Positions 34,013 through 43,551 of a DNA stretch of 64,000 bases are shown here, in pieces. The DNA lies in assembly GCF_000427825.1 (NCBI RefSeq), contig NZ_ATYT01000008.1, forward strand, positions 62,001 to 126,000, in the 5' to 3' direction. Below the pieces are notes generated by a model, which was not told the DNA's origin, did no database searches, and saw nothing but the letters and a program-made list of their open reading frames with translations. A program made the translations under genes and the position numbers. Numbering within the stretch: the first letter of the stretch is position 1; each line of letters begins with the position of its first letter. Source of the DNA: Thermocrispum municipale DSM 44069 (GTDB taxonomy: Bacteria; Actinomycetota; Actinomycetes; Mycobacteriales; Pseudonocardiaceae).

Positions 34013-35706
34013 GTATGCCGACGGATCTGGACATCTCCCGGGCTGCGGAATTGCTGCCGATACCCGAGGTGGCCGCCTCGATCGGGCTCGGTGAGCACCT
34101 GCTGGAGCCTTACGGGCACTCGGTGAGCAAGATTTCCCTCGCCGCGATCGACGAGCTGGCCGACCGGCCGCCGGGGAAGTACGTGGTGGTCTCATCCATC
34201 ACCCCGACCCCACTGGGCGAGGGTAAGACCACCACCACGGTCGGCCTCGGCCAGGCGTTCGGCCACCTGGGGAAGAACGCGGTCGTCGCGGTCCGGCAAC
34301 CGTCGATGGGTCCGACGTTCGGCATCAAGGGCGGCGCGGCGGGTGGCGGTTACGCCCAGGTGGCGCCGATGGAGACGGTGAACCTGCACCTGACCGGCGA
34401 CCTGCACGCGGTGACGTCGGCGCACAACCTGCTGGCGGCGATGATCGACAACCACCTCCACAAGGGCAACAAGCTGGGTATCGACCCGTTCTCGATCACG
34501 TGGCGCCGGGTCATCGACGTCAACGACCGGGACCTGCGGCAGATCGTCACCGGTCTCGGCGGCAAGGCCGACGGGGTGCCGCGGCAGACCGGGTTCGACA
34601 TCACCGCGGCCAGCGAAGTGATGGCGGTGCTGGCGCTGTCCACGTCGCTGCAGGACCTGCGCGCCAGGCTGGGGCGCATCGTGATCGGCTACACCCGTGA
34701 CGGCGAACCGGTCACCGCCGAACAACTGCGCGCGGCCGGAGCCATGTGCGTGCTGCTCAAGGAGGCGATCAAGCCGAACCTGATGCAGACCGTCGAACAG
34801 ACACCTGCGCTGATCCATTGCGGCCCGTTCGGCAACATCGCGCACGGCAACTCGTCCGTGGTGGCCGACCTGATCGGCATCCGGGCGGGGGACTACCTGA
34901 TCACCGAGGCCGGTTTCGGGGCGGACATGGGTGCCGAGCGGTTCTTCAACATCAAGTGCCGCAACTCGGGGCTGCGTCCGGACGCGGCCGTGGTGGTGAC
35001 GACGGTACGTGCGCTCAAGGCACACAGCGGCAAATACCGGGTGGTGGCGGGCAAACCGCTGCCGGAGCCGATGCTGGCGGAGAACCCGGAGGACGTCTAC
35101 GAAGGCGCGTCCAACCTCCGCAAGCAGATCGCCAACATCCGGGCGCACGGCGTCAACCCCGTGGTGGCGGTCAACGCGTTCCCGGACGACTACGAAAGCG
35201 AGAAGAAGGCGATCTTGGAAGTCGCCGCCGAGGAGGGCGCGCGAGCCACCGTGGCGTCGCACTACACCCGAGGCGGAAAAGGCGCGGTGGAGTTGGCCGA
35301 GGCGGTCGCCGAAGCGTGCGCCGAGAAGACCGAGTTCCAGTTCCTGTACCCGGACGAGATGCCGCTGGTGGAGAAGATCTCCACGGTTGCCAAGCGGATG
35401 TACGGCGCGGACGGCATCGAGCTGAGCCCGCTGGCCAAGCGACAGCTGGAGACCTACGAGCGCTGCGGCTTCGGTTCGTTGCCGGTGTGCATCGCCAAGA
35501 CCCACCTGTCGCTGTCGGCCGATCCGAGCCGTAAGGGGGCGCCGACCGGCTGGACGCTGCCGGTCCGGGAGGTCCGGGCGTCGGTCGGCGCTGGCTTCGT
35601 CTATCCCATCTGTGGCGAAATGAGGACCATGCCAGGACTGTCGTCGCATCCCGCGGCGGAACGCATCGACATCGACGAAGCAGGCCAGGTGGTGGGATTG
35701 TCATGA
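34009..35706 (+). CDS. fhs: Formate-tetrahydrofolate ligase
   Basis: This 565-residue Fhs interconverts formate plus ATP with 10-formyl-THF. The nucleotide-binding stretch TPTPLGEGKTTTTVGLGQAF starts at about residue 66, and VRQPSMGPTFGIKGGAAGGG follows. In a demethylation operon it would release formate and make ATP from 10-formyl-THF. A GGAGG five bases upstream supports the GTG at 34009, which overlaps the MetF-like stop; ATG at 34015 is the alternative. No folD is present between MetF-like and Fhs, so that step must come from elsewhere. Confidence 0.93.
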   Translation: MSMPTDLDISRAAELLPIPEVAASIGLGEHLLEPYGHSVSKISLAAIDELADRPPGKYVVVSSITPTPLGEGKTTTTVGLGQAFGHLGKNAVVAVRQPSMGPTFGIKGGAAGGGYAQVAPMETVNLHLTGDLHAVTSAHNLLAAMIDNHLHKGNKLGIDPFSITWRRVIDVNDRDLRQIVTGLGGKADGVPRQTGFDITAASEVMAVLALSTSLQDLRARLGRIVIGYTRDGEPVTAEQLRAAGAMCVLLKEAIKPNLMQTVEQTPALIHCGPFGNIAHGNSSVVADLIGIRAGDYLITEAGFGADMGAERFFNIKCRNSGLRPDAAVVVTTVRALKAHSGKYRVVAGKPLPEPMLAENPEDVYEGASNLRKQIANIRAHGVNPVVAVNAFPDDYESEKKAILEVAAEEGARATVASHYTRGGKGAVELAEAVAEACAEKTEFQFLYPDEMPLVEKISTVAKRMYGADGIELSPLAKRQLETYERCGFGSLPVCIAKTHLSLSADPSRKGAPTGWTLPVREVRASVGAGFVYPICGEMRTMPGLSSHPAAERIDIDEAGQVVGLS

Positions 35707-38222
35707 CGAACACGCTCAGCGCACAGCTGCCGGACAGCGCCGACGTGGTGGTGATCGGCGCCGGAATCGTCGGCAACTCGGTGGCCTACCACCTCGCGGA
35801 AGAGGGATGGCGCAACATCGTGCTGCTGGACAAGGGCCCGCTGCCGGATCCCGGCGGATCGACCGGGCACGCGTCCAACTTCATCTTCCCGGTGGACCAC
35901 TCGAAAGAGATCACCATGCTGACGCTCGACTCGATGCGTCAGTACGAGAAGTTCGGCACGTTGACCACCTGCGGCGGTATCGAGGTGGCGCGCAAGCCCG
36001 AACGGGTCGAGGAGCTCAAGCGGCGCATGGCCTCGGCCAAGGCGTGGGGGATCGACTCCGAACTCATCACCCCGGAGCGGGTGGCGGAACTGGTGCCGTT
36101 CGTCGACCAGTCGATCTTGCTCGCCGGCTTCTGCACCCCGTCGTGCGCGGTGGTCGACCCCCTGCAGACCGGGGCGCTGATGCGGGAGCACGCGCAGCAG
36201 CTCGGCGCCCTGACCGTGTCGGCCAACACCGAGGTGCTCGGGTTCGACGTGGTCGACGGCCGCGTCCGCGGAGTGCGCACCGACAAGGGCGACATCGCGA
36301 CGGAGACCGTGGTGATCTCGTGTGGGGTGTGGAGCCCACGGATCGCCCGGATGGCCGGGGCCCGCATCCCGCTGACCCCGGCGGTGCACCAGATGATCGA
36401 CGTCGGCCCGATCCCCGAGCTGGCGGAGACCCACACCGAGATCGCCTACCCGATCGTCCGCGACATGGATGCCCTGATGTACGAGCGGCAGAGCGGGGCG
36501 GATCTGGAGATCGGTTCGTACGCGCACCGGCCGATCCTGCACGAGCCGGACGAGATCCCGTCGATCGAGGAAGCGGCGCTGTCGCCGACCCAGCTGCCGT
36601 TCACCGAGGACGACTTCGACCCGCAGATGGAGGACGCGCTCGAGCTGTTCGGGTCGATCCTCAACACCGAAGGCGCCGGGGTCCGGCACGCCATCAACGG
36701 TCTGTTGTCGCTGACTCCGGACGGCTCACCGTTGCTGGGTGAGACGCCCGAGGTGCGCGGGTTGTGGTCGGCTGCGGCCGTGTGGATCAAGGAAGGTCCC
36801 GGCGTGGGCCGCATGCTCGCGCAGTGGATGACGCACGGGCACAGCGAGATCGACCTGCACGGCGCCGACATCAGCCGGTTCTACCCGCACCAGCGCGTGC
36901 CCGCGCACGTGCGCGCGCGAACCGCGGAAGGCTTCAACAAGACGTACGGCATCGTGCACCCGCGCGAGCAGTGGTCGTCCCAGCGCGAGCAGCGGCTGTC
37001 GCCGTTCTACTCCCGGGAGAAGGCGCTCGGCGCGGAGTTCTTCGAGGTCGCGGGCTGGGAGCGGCCGCAGTGGTACGAGTCGAATCGCCCGTTGGTCGAG
37101 GAGTACGGCGTGCAGGATCGGCCGCACGAGTGGGACGCCAGGTGGTGGTCGCCGATCATCAATGCCGAGCATCTGGCGATGCGGGAACGCGCCGCGATGA
37201 TCGATCTGTCGGCGTTCGCGCAATTCGACGTGAGCGGGCCCGGTGCGGTCGACTACCTGCAACGGCTGTGTGTGGCCAATGTGGACCGGCCGGTCGGGCG
37301 GTTGATCTACACGCCCCTGCTGGACGTCGCGGGGGGCTTCCGCAGCGACCTGACGATCGTGCGGCTCGGCCCGGACAAGTTCCGGGTGATCACCGGTGGC
37401 GCGGACGGCGCGCGCGACCGCAAGTGGTTCCTCGACCACCTGCCGGAGTCGGTGTCGTTCGCGGATGTGACCTCGAGTGTCTGCACGCTCGGCCTGTGGG
37501 GGCCGCGTGCCCGGGACATCCTGTCGGCGGCCACCGACGACGACGTGTCGAACGAAGGCTTCCCGTACGGCACGGCGAAGGAAATCGTGGTCGGAGGCGT
37601 TCCGGTGCTCGCGCTGCGCGTGTCCTACGTCGGCGACCTCGGCTGGGAACTGCACGCGCCGTTCGAACAGGGCGCACGCCTGTGGGACGCCATCGCCGAG
37701 GCGGGTGAGCCGCACGGACTCATCCCGGCGGGCATCGGCGTGTACGGCACGACCGGCCGGCTGGAGAAGGGCTACCGGCTCATGGGCGCCGAGCTGGAAG
37801 CCGAGTACGACCCGGTGGAGGCGGGCCTGGCGTTGCCCAAGGTCAAGTCGGCCGACTTCATCGGCAAGGAGGCCTACGTGGCGGCCCGGGAGTCCGACCC
37901 GGCCGCGCTGCTGTGCACCCTCACCGTCGACGACCACACCAGCTCGGACGGAATCGCGCGATTCCCCCAAGGCGGCGAGCCGATTTTGACTCGGGACGGT
38001 CGGCGGATCGTCGACCGCAAGGGCCGCGGTTCGTACGTCACCAGCGCGGGCGCCGGCCCGTCGCTCGGCAAGTACCTGCTGATGGCGTATCTGCCGCCTG
38101 AGCACGCGGTGGAGGGGACGAAGCTGCAGGTCGAGTACATGGGCGAGCAGTACCCGGTGACGGTCGCCCGCGTGGGCCGCAAACCGTTGTTCGACCCGGA
38201 CGATGCACGGATGAAGGCGTGA
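35703..38222 (+). CDS. Dimethylglycine/sarcosine dehydrogenase-like FAD enzyme with GcvT domain
   Basis: This 839-residue protein has an N-terminal FAD oxidoreductase (VVVIGAGIVGNSVAYHL, about 15-31) and a GSTGHASNF motif whose H56 matches the covalent-flavin histidine of dimethylglycine dehydrogenase. The C-terminal half is a folate-binding GcvT barrel, starting MRERAAMIDLSAFAQFDV near 493. It should oxidatively demethylate an N-methyl compound and hand the C1 unit to THF as methylene-THF, with electrons going to the ETF encoded next. ATGA overlap with fhs. Confidence 0.85.
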   Translation: MTNTLSAQLPDSADVVVIGAGIVGNSVAYHLAEEGWRNIVLLDKGPLPDPGGSTGHASNFIFPVDHSKEITMLTLDSMRQYEKFGTLTTCGGIEVARKPERVEELKRRMASAKAWGIDSELITPERVAELVPFVDQSILLAGFCTPSCAVVDPLQTGALMREHAQQLGALTVSANTEVLGFDVVDGRVRGVRTDKGDIATETVVISCGVWSPRIARMAGARIPLTPAVHQMIDVGPIPELAETHTEIAYPIVRDMDALMYERQSGADLEIGSYAHRPILHEPDEIPSIEEAALSPTQLPFTEDDFDPQMEDALELFGSILNTEGAGVRHAINGLLSLTPDGSPLLGETPEVRGLWSAAAVWIKEGPGVGRMLAQWMTHGHSEIDLHGADISRFYPHQRVPAHVRARTAEGFNKTYGIVHPREQWSSQREQRLSPFYSREKALGAEFFEVAGWERPQWYESNRPLVEEYGVQDRPHEWDARWWSPIINAEHLAMRERAAMIDLSAFAQFDVSGPGAVDYLQRLCVANVDRPVGRLIYTPLLDVAGGFRSDLTIVRLGPDKFRVITGGADGARDRKWFLDHLPESVSFADVTSSVCTLGLWGPRARDILSAATDDDVSNEGFPYGTAKEIVVGGVPVLALRVSYVGDLGWELHAPFEQGARLWDAIAEAGEPHGLIPAGIGVYGTTGRLEKGYRLMGAELEAEYDPVEAGLALPKVKSADFIGKEAYVAARESDPAALLCTLTVDDHTSSDGIARFPQGGEPILTRDGRRIVDRKGRGSYVTSAGAGPSLGKYLLMAYLPPEHAVEGTKLQVEYMGEQYPVTVARVGRKPLFDPDDARMKA

Positions 38223-38226
38223 GCCG

Positions 38227-38988
38227 ATGAGCTTGGACATTCTGGTCTGTGTCAAGCGCGTCCCGGCGCCAGGCGCCAAGGTGCCACTGACCGAGGACGG
38301 CCGGGACATCGACACCCGCCATCTCGGCTTCACCATCGGTCCGCACGAGGAGTGCGCGGTCGAGGAAGCCGTGCGGCTGGTGGACAAGCACGGCGGCAGC
38401 GCGACGGTACTGGCTGCCGGGCCACCCGAGGTTGCCGAGCAGGTGCGCTACGCACTCGCCATGGGCGCGAACCAGGGCGTGGTGGTCGACACCGGGGAGG
38501 ACGAACTCGACCCGCAGGCGACCGCCGCGGCCATCGTGCACGCGGTCGGTGAACTGGACACCTCGTTCGACCTGATCATGGTCGGCAACGAGTCCGCCGA
38601 CGCCGGCCATTACCAGGTCGGTGTGCGGGTGGCGACCGAGCTGGGCAGGCCTGTGGTCGGCGGGATCAAGGGCATCGACGTGCTGGACGGCAGTGTCCGG
38701 TTGCGCCGGGACGTGGGCAGCGCCACCGAGGTGTACGAACTGCCGCTGCCCGCCGTGGTCGCCGTCAAAGAGGGTCTCAACCTGCCGCGCTACCCGAGCT
38801 TGCCGGGCAGGTTGAAGGCCAAGAAGGCACAACTGCGCACCGTGTCGTATCGGCCCGAACCGGGCGGGCTGCGCAAGATCCGGTTGCGACAGCCGGAGGA
38901 CAACCGTGCGGAGAGCGTGCTGCTCGGTCACGGCGCCGCGGCCGCCCCCGCGGTGGTCGACGTCCTGGAAGAGCTGGGGGTGTGCTGA
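38227..38988 (+). CDS. etfB: Electron transfer flavoprotein beta subunit
   Basis: This 253-residue EtfB has the N-terminal VCVKRVPAPGAKVPL pattern, the VGNESADAGHYQVGVRVATEL block at about 118-138 and the recognition-loop region AVKEGLNLPRYPSLPGRLKAKKA at about 179-201, split here for reading. With EtfA it would accept electrons from the dehydrogenase of the preceding gene and pass them to ETF-quinone oxidoreductase. The gap from the dehydrogenase is four bases and it shares one base with etfA. Confidence 0.9.
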   Translation: MSLDILVCVKRVPAPGAKVPLTEDGRDIDTRHLGFTIGPHEECAVEEAVRLVDKHGGSATVLAAGPPEVAEQVRYALAMGANQGVVVDTGEDELDPQATAAAIVHAVGELDTSFDLIMVGNESADAGHYQVGVRVATELGRPVVGGIKGIDVLDGSVRLRRDVGSATEVYELPLPAVVAVKEGLNLPRYPSLPGRLKAKKAQLRTVSYRPEPGGLRKIRLRQPEDNRAESVLLGHGAAAAPAVVDVLEELGVC

Positions 38989-39947
38989 TGCTGATCCTTG
39001 CGGTCAAGGTGGACGAACACCCCGCGTGGGCCGATGCGGTCGGCGTCGCTCGCGGTCTGACCGACGACGTGCACGCGGTGGTGTTCGACGCATCGGCGGT
39101 CGACGAGCTGCCCAAGCAGGGCATCAGGGTCGCGCACGTCGTCGAGCACGAAGTGCTCGGCGACTACGCCCCCGAGGCGTACGGCGAAGCGCTGGCCCAG
39201 CTTGTCAAGCAGGTGCAGCCCTCCGCGGTCGTGGCGCCGGGAAGCGAGAAAGGCAACGAGGTCCTGGCGCACCTGGCCGCCCGGGCCGGCTTGCCACTCG
39301 CCGCGAACTGCACCCAGGTCGGCGGTACCGGACGACCGTGGCAGCTCACCCGGATCAGGGGTGGCGGCATGCTGCTGGAGGACGCCGAGCTGGACGCATC
39401 GTGCGGCCTGTTCACGGTCCAGCCGGGCGCCGGACCGTCGAACGGCACGGCGCCGGTCGACGCGGTCGACGTTCACCGGTTCACCCCGGAACTGGCCGCC
39501 GAGCTGGCTCGTACTCGGGTGGTCGACCGGGCCGAGCGGGAGGCAGGCGTCAGTTTGGCGACCGCAGAGGTGGTCGTCTCCGGTGGTCGCGGCGTCGGCA
39601 GCGCCGACGGCTACAAGACGTTGGAGGAGCTGGCCGAGCTGCTCGGTGGCGCGGTCGGCTGTTCCCGGGTGGCGACCAACAACGGGTGGCGGCCGCACAG
39701 CGACCAGGTCGGCCTCACCGGCACCAAGATCGCGCCGAAGCTGTACATCGCGTGCGGGATCAGCGGCGCGACCCAGCACTGGGTCGGCTGCATGGACGCC
39801 AAGGCGATCTTGGCCGTCAACACGGATCCGGAGGCGCCGATGATGACCCGATCCACCTATTCCGTGGTCGGTGACCTGCACGAAGTGCTGCCCGCGGTGA
39901 TCGACGAAATCCGGGCAAGGGGACGCGTCGATCAGGCATCCGGATGA
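38988..39947 (+). CDS. etfA: Electron transfer flavoprotein alpha subunit
   Basis: This 319-residue EtfA has a C-terminal FAD domain with VVSGGRGVGSADGYKTLEEL at about 197-216, GCSRVATNNGW, QVGLTGTKIAPKLYIACGIS and the closing AILAVNTDPEAPM. ATG at 38988 uses the last base of the etfB stop, so the two subunits are coupled. The pair is likely dedicated to the dimethylglycine-dehydrogenase-like enzyme rather than fatty-acid oxidation, because it sits inside this operon. Confidence 0.9.
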   Translation: MLILAVKVDEHPAWADAVGVARGLTDDVHAVVFDASAVDELPKQGIRVAHVVEHEVLGDYAPEAYGEALAQLVKQVQPSAVVAPGSEKGNEVLAHLAARAGLPLAANCTQVGGTGRPWQLTRIRGGGMLLEDAELDASCGLFTVQPGAGPSNGTAPVDAVDVHRFTPELAAELARTRVVDRAEREAGVSLATAEVVVSGGRGVGSADGYKTLEELAELLGGAVGCSRVATNNGWRPHSDQVGLTGTKIAPKLYIACGISGATQHWVGCMDAKAILAVNTDPEAPMMTRSTYSVVGDLHEVLPAVIDEIRARGRVDQASG

Positions 39948-40783
39948 ATGAGCCCGCCTCGACCGGCCACCCCGTCGATCACAACCGCCTAGACTCTGTC
40001 GGCGTGACCAGCCAAGAGCGACGATCCGGTGGGGTGCAGTCGGTCGAGCGGGCCATTGCCATCCTGGAATTCCTTGCCCGCTACGGGTGGTCCGGCGTCA
40101 CCGACATCGGCAACGAACTCGGCGTGCACAAGTCCACCGCGTTCCGCCTGCTGAGCACGTTGGAGGCGGGCGGCCTGGTGGAGCAGCACGCCGACAGCGG
40201 CAAGTACCGGCTGGGCGTCGGCCTGGCCAGGCTGGCCCGTGGGGTGAACGACGAGCCGAACCTGAACCAGCAGGCGCGGCCGGGATGCGAGTGGCTGGCC
40301 CGCCACACCGAGGAGACGGTCACGCTGAACGTGCTGGAAGGCACCGAGTGCGTCACCGTGGACCAGATCGCCTCGACGTCGTTCGTGGTCAGTCGCAGTT
40401 GGCTGGGTCGGCAGACACCGCTGCACGCCACGTCGCCGGGGAAGATCTTCCTGGCGAGCATGCCGGAGGAGAAGCTCGCCGAAACCCTGGCGCGTCCGAG
40501 GGAGCGCTACACCGAGCGGACGCTGGTCGACGCGGCGGCGCTGCGAGCGGAAATAAGCCGGGTGCGCGTCAACGGTTATGCCGTGGCGGTGGACGAGTTG
40601 GAGGACGGCCTGACGTCAGCTGCTGCTCCGGTGCGCGACGACGCCGGGGAGGTCGTCGCCGCCCTCGGCGTGTCCGGGCCGTCGTATCGGCTGGATGCCG
40701 ATCGGCTCAAGGAGCTCGTGCCGCTGGTGTGCCACGCTGCCGACCTGGCGTCGTCGCGGCTGGGTTATCGCGCCGGCGCGTGA
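39944..40783 (+). CDS. IclR-family transcriptional regulator
   Basis: This 279-residue regulator has a winged helix at about residues 30-80 (SVERAIAILEFLARYG, TDIGNELGVHKSTAFRLLSTL) and an IclR effector domain (LHATSPGKIFLASMPEEKL at about 165-183). It is the last gene of the operon and overlaps etfA by 4 bases, an unusual position that would make its amount follow operon expression. A GTG near 40004 would give a shorter protein without the first 20 residues. The likely operator is the array at 31853-31898. Convergent overlap with the PLP gene is 19 bases. Confidence 0.85.
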   Translation: MNEPASTGHPVDHNRLDSVGVTSQERRSGGVQSVERAIAILEFLARYGWSGVTDIGNELGVHKSTAFRLLSTLEAGGLVEQHADSGKYRLGVGLARLARGVNDEPNLNQQARPGCEWLARHTEETVTLNVLEGTECVTVDQIASTSFVVSRSWLGRQTPLHATSPGKIFLASMPEEKLAETLARPRERYTERTLVDAAALRAEISRVRVNGYAVAVDELEDGLTSAAAPVRDDAGEVVAALGVSGPSYRLDADRLKELVPLVCHAADLASSRLGYRAGA

Positions 40784-41793
40784 CGGACCTCCGGCGTTGC
40801 GTTCGGCCGCGTCATGCCCCGCCAATGGGCTCGTGACCAGGGCAATCGCATCTCTCGTAGATCGTTGATCTCGTGCGGTTGCAGCGTGTCGACGTCGGCG
40901 GCTTCGGCGTGCCGCTGGAAGACCGAGTTGACGTAGCGGTGGCCGGTGTCGGCTGCGATGAACAGCGTCGCGACGTCGGCAAGTCGACGCTCCCAGCGGG
41001 CCGCCACGTACGTCGCTCCGGTGGACAGTCCGGCGAAGATCGCATGCCTGCGCAGCAGGTCGACGCTGCCGGAGAGCGCGTGGCGGAATGCCAGCCAGTG
41101 GATGACGTCGTAGCGGTCGTGGTCGACGTTGCCGAACGGGATCGAGCTGCCGATGCCTGCGATGATCATGTCCGGGTCGGCCAGGTGGTCGCTGCCGAAG
41201 GTCACGCTGCCGAACGGCTGCACGCCGACGAGTGTGACCGGTACGCCGAGCTCGGTCAGGGCGGTGGCCAGCCCGCCCGTGGAGGCGCCCGAGCCCACGC
41301 CGCCGACCAGGGTCAGGGCTCGGCCGCCGAGCTCGGCCCGGATCATCTCGGCAACCACGCGGTAGCCGAGGTAGTGAATCCGATCGTGGTACTGGCGCAT
41401 CCAGTGCCAGTCGGGATGGGCTGCGAGAAGTGCGCGGATGCGCTGCACTCGCCGGTTCTGGTCCAGTTGCAGACTGTCCGACGGTGGCATCTGCTCGAGC
41501 TCGGCGCCGAGTATCGACAGCTGGACACGCAACGTCTCGTCCACGGTGGTGGAGCCGACGATGTAGCAGCGCAGACCGTAGCGGTGGCACGCCAACGCCA
41601 GTGCATAGGCGTAGATCCCGCTCGAGCTGTCCAGCACGGTGTCCCCGGGTCGCACGACTCCGGTGTCCAGCAGATGCCGAACGGCCGCCGTGGCGGAGAC
41701 GACCTTCATCGTCTCAAACCTCAGGCAGACGAGCCCGTCCTCGACCTGCACCAGGTCGGGAGTGCCGATGGCCTGGCTGATGTGGTCGTGCAC
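40765..41793 (-). CDS. SbnA/cysteine-synthase-like PLP enzyme
   Basis: This 342-residue fold-type II PLP enzyme has the probable Schiff-base lysine K30 in RFETMKVVSATAAV, an SSSGIYAYALALA substrate loop at about 56-68 and the phosphate-binding GGVGSGASTGG at about 164-174. Relatives such as SbnA replace the phosphate of O-phosphoserine with an amino-acid nitrogen during metallophore synthesis. AAGGAG lies about 8 bases before the GTG at 41793, inside the end of the kinase gene (80-base overlap). As last gene of the importer operon it probably makes a metal-chelator backbone. Ordinary cysteine synthesis is less likely from context. Confidence 0.78.
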   Translation of the reverse strand: MHDHISQAIGTPDLVQVEDGLVCLRFETMKVVSATAAVRHLLDTGVVRPGDTVLDSSSGIYAYALALACHRYGLRCYIVGSTTVDETLRVQLSILGAELEQMPPSDSLQLDQNRRVQRIRALLAAHPDWHWMRQYHDRIHYLGYRVVAEMIRAELGGRALTLVGGVGSGASTGGLATALTELGVPVTLVGVQPFGSVTFGSDHLADPDMIIAGIGSSIPFGNVDHDRYDVIHWLAFRHALSGSVDLLRRHAIFAGLSTGATYVAARWERRLADVATLFIAADTGHRYVNSVFQRHAEAADVDTLQPHEINDLREMRLPWSRAHWRGMTRPNATPEVRHAPAR

Positions 41794-42751
41794 GTCTGCT
41801 CTCCTTCATGATCGGACGGGCGGGGGACACGGTCGGAGGGGCGGGGGACGCTGCCGGCCGGGCGGGGAACACCCGGGTGGTGGGGATGCCTGCGTGTTGC
41901 ATGCGAACGCGGCAGCGGTGAACTTGCCGGGCCAGCTCGGGATGCGTGGCGTCGAAGAGCAGGCCGGCGACATTGCCGCTGTGCGCGACTTGCACGCCGA
42001 CCGCGCCGGCTTCGTCGGCGATCTCCCGTAGCGTGTCCAGCTCGGCTTTGGGCAGCACGCGCTGGTTGAGCACGCTGCTGTCGGTGCACACCTGGCCGAC
42101 GGCGGCACAGTCTCCGTCGCGGATCGCTGCTCGCAGGCGAGTCCGCAGCGCCTCGAACTGGGCCACGTCATCGGGCCCGTAAGCCGGTCGCAGACCGAGC
42201 GTGTCCACCGGCTCGGCGCCGCCGGTGAGGCAACCGACCACGGTCAGCGGAGGCAACGCGGCACCAAGATCTTCGAGCACACGGCCTTCACGGTGTGCGA
42301 ACAGCACCGGCTGCCCGGCGAGCATCAGCGGGTCACTGGCCGTCTCGGCCCGGACGGCCATGCGCGCGATGTCGGCAGGGGAGAGGACGCAGTGATACGC
42401 GGCGGCCACTGCGCGAATGGTCGCGATGATGTCCGCGGTCGACGAGCCCATGCCGATCCCGACCGGAAGCTGCCCACGCAGCCGTAAACGGCCGCCCGTT
42501 TCCGGCACTCCGGCTCGTGTGGCGCACTCGCCGATCGCGAGCGCTGCGGCCTCGGCTGCTTTGCGCCGGTCTGCCGGGTCGACCAGGATGCGCCCTGCGG
42601 GCAGCTCGCCATCCCGGCGGAACTCCGCGTGGGCACCGACCTGCGGAGCGGGCAATGTGACCAGGCCGCGGCATGGCTTGCCCTGGTCGTCGAGGAAGAG
42701 GCCTTGGATCAGTTCTCCGTGGTGCCCGGAGGCATGGCCGACGCCGATCAC
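41714..42751 (-). CDS. GHMP-family small-molecule kinase (PduX-like)
   Basis: This 345-residue kinase has the ATP-binding motif LPVGIGMGSSTADIIA at about 95-110 and an N-terminal GHASGHHGELIQGLF strand-loop typical of PduX, which phosphorylates L-threonine. A proline/alanine-rich tail follows residue 300. GTG at 42751 overlaps the upstream stop (GTGA). Beside an SbnA-like enzyme, a kinase that makes O-phosphoserine or O-phosphothreonine would supply the activated substrate; this is inference. No cobalamin genes are adjacent that would explain a PduX role. Confidence 0.78.
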   Translation of the reverse strand: MIGVGHASGHHGELIQGLFLDDQGKPCRGLVTLPAPQVGAHAEFRRDGELPAGRILVDPADRRKAAEAAALAIGECATRAGVPETGGRLRLRGQLPVGIGMGSSTADIIATIRAVAAAYHCVLSPADIARMAVRAETASDPLMLAGQPVLFAHREGRVLEDLGAALPPLTVVGCLTGGAEPVDTLGLRPAYGPDDVAQFEALRTRLRAAIRDGDCAAVGQVCTDSSVLNQRVLPKAELDTLREIADEAGAVGVQVAHSGNVAGLLFDATHPELARQVHRCRVRMQHAGIPTTRVFPARPAASPAPPTVSPARPIMKESRRARPHQPGHRHSRPGAGRGRARLPEV

Positions 42752-43551
42752 GACTGATCCGTGCGGTAGCGGTACAGCGTCGTGGGGTCGGCGCTGAACT
42801 GTGAGAACGGGAACGGCTCCGCGCTGAGCGCCGACACCCCGGTGGAGAGGAAGGCACGGGCGATGGCAGCCCCGCTCTGGGCGTAGACGAGCAACGGCAG
42901 TCCGCGATCCCGGCAGGCCGACAGGATCGTGTCGAACGTTCCGTTGCCGATCGTCATGCCGGTCGCGACCACGGCGTCCGCCGCGCCGAGAACCTGATGC
43001 ATGTCGTTCGAGACGGGGTCGCCCCACTGCGTGCGGCGCAGATTGAAGTCGCACGGCAGGCATTCCGCTCCTCGGTCCCGGATCGCGGCCACCAGTGGGT
43101 TCACCACGCCGATCAGTGCGACCTTGGCGCCCGAGCCGACGTGGAGCAGCTCAGCGATGGCGGCATCCCTGGCGTGTGCTCGGCGTTCCGGCGTCCCGGC
43201 CGGCAACGTGACACGTTCGGCCCGCGGGTCGTCACGGAACGGCTGCAGGCTCGCCAGGTAGGCATCGAGCGCGGCGACGCGCAGCGGCAACGGACCGGAC
43301 CGGAGCAGCGTGGCAAGCGGTTGACCGGATGCTTCGGCGCACGGCCCCGGCTCGACCTCGTCGGCCTCGAACGCGCAGGCGCCGAACGAAGTGCCGCACC
43401 GAACGAGCACGTACTGGTTGCGGTAGGTAACGTCGCCGTCGGCAAGGCGGGTGCCGTGATGAAGCCAGAACACACTGGTGGCGGTCAGCTCGGCGGGGGA
43501 GGGGCCGAGCCGTCCGGCGAGTGCGTCGGTCAGCAGGCCGGTCACGGTCAT
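42748..43551 (-). CDS. DUF4213/DUF364-type Rossmann-like protein
   Basis: This 267-residue protein has an N-terminal DUF4213-like part (about 1-110; VFWLHHGTRLADGDVTYRNQ) and a DUF364-like Rossmann part (about 125-260) with KVALIGVVNPLVAAI, DAVVATGMTIGNGTFDTIL and LLVYAQSGAAIA. DUF364 has been described as a possible heavy-metal chelation domain. AAGGAG lies before the ATG at 43551, which overlaps the ATPase stop. Its place between importer and biosynthetic genes suggests metal release, metallophore handling or synthesis. Confidence 0.68.
   Translation of the reverse strand: MTVTGLLTDALAGRLGPSPAELTATSVFWLHHGTRLADGDVTYRNQYVLVRCGTSFGACAFEADEVEPGPCAEASGQPLATLLRSGPLPLRVAALDAYLASLQPFRDDPRAERVTLPAGTPERRAHARDAAIAELLHVGSGAKVALIGVVNPLVAAIRDRGAECLPCDFNLRRTQWGDPVSNDMHQVLGAADAVVATGMTIGNGTFDTILSACRDRGLPLLVYAQSGAAIARAFLSTGVSALSAEPFPFSQFSADPTTLYRYRTDQS

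Noticed and set aside
41714-42751. GHMP kinase as a cobalamin-pathway PduX
   Set aside because: No cobalamin synthesis or propanediol genes are adjacent, and the operon is with a metal importer and an SbnA-like enzyme.
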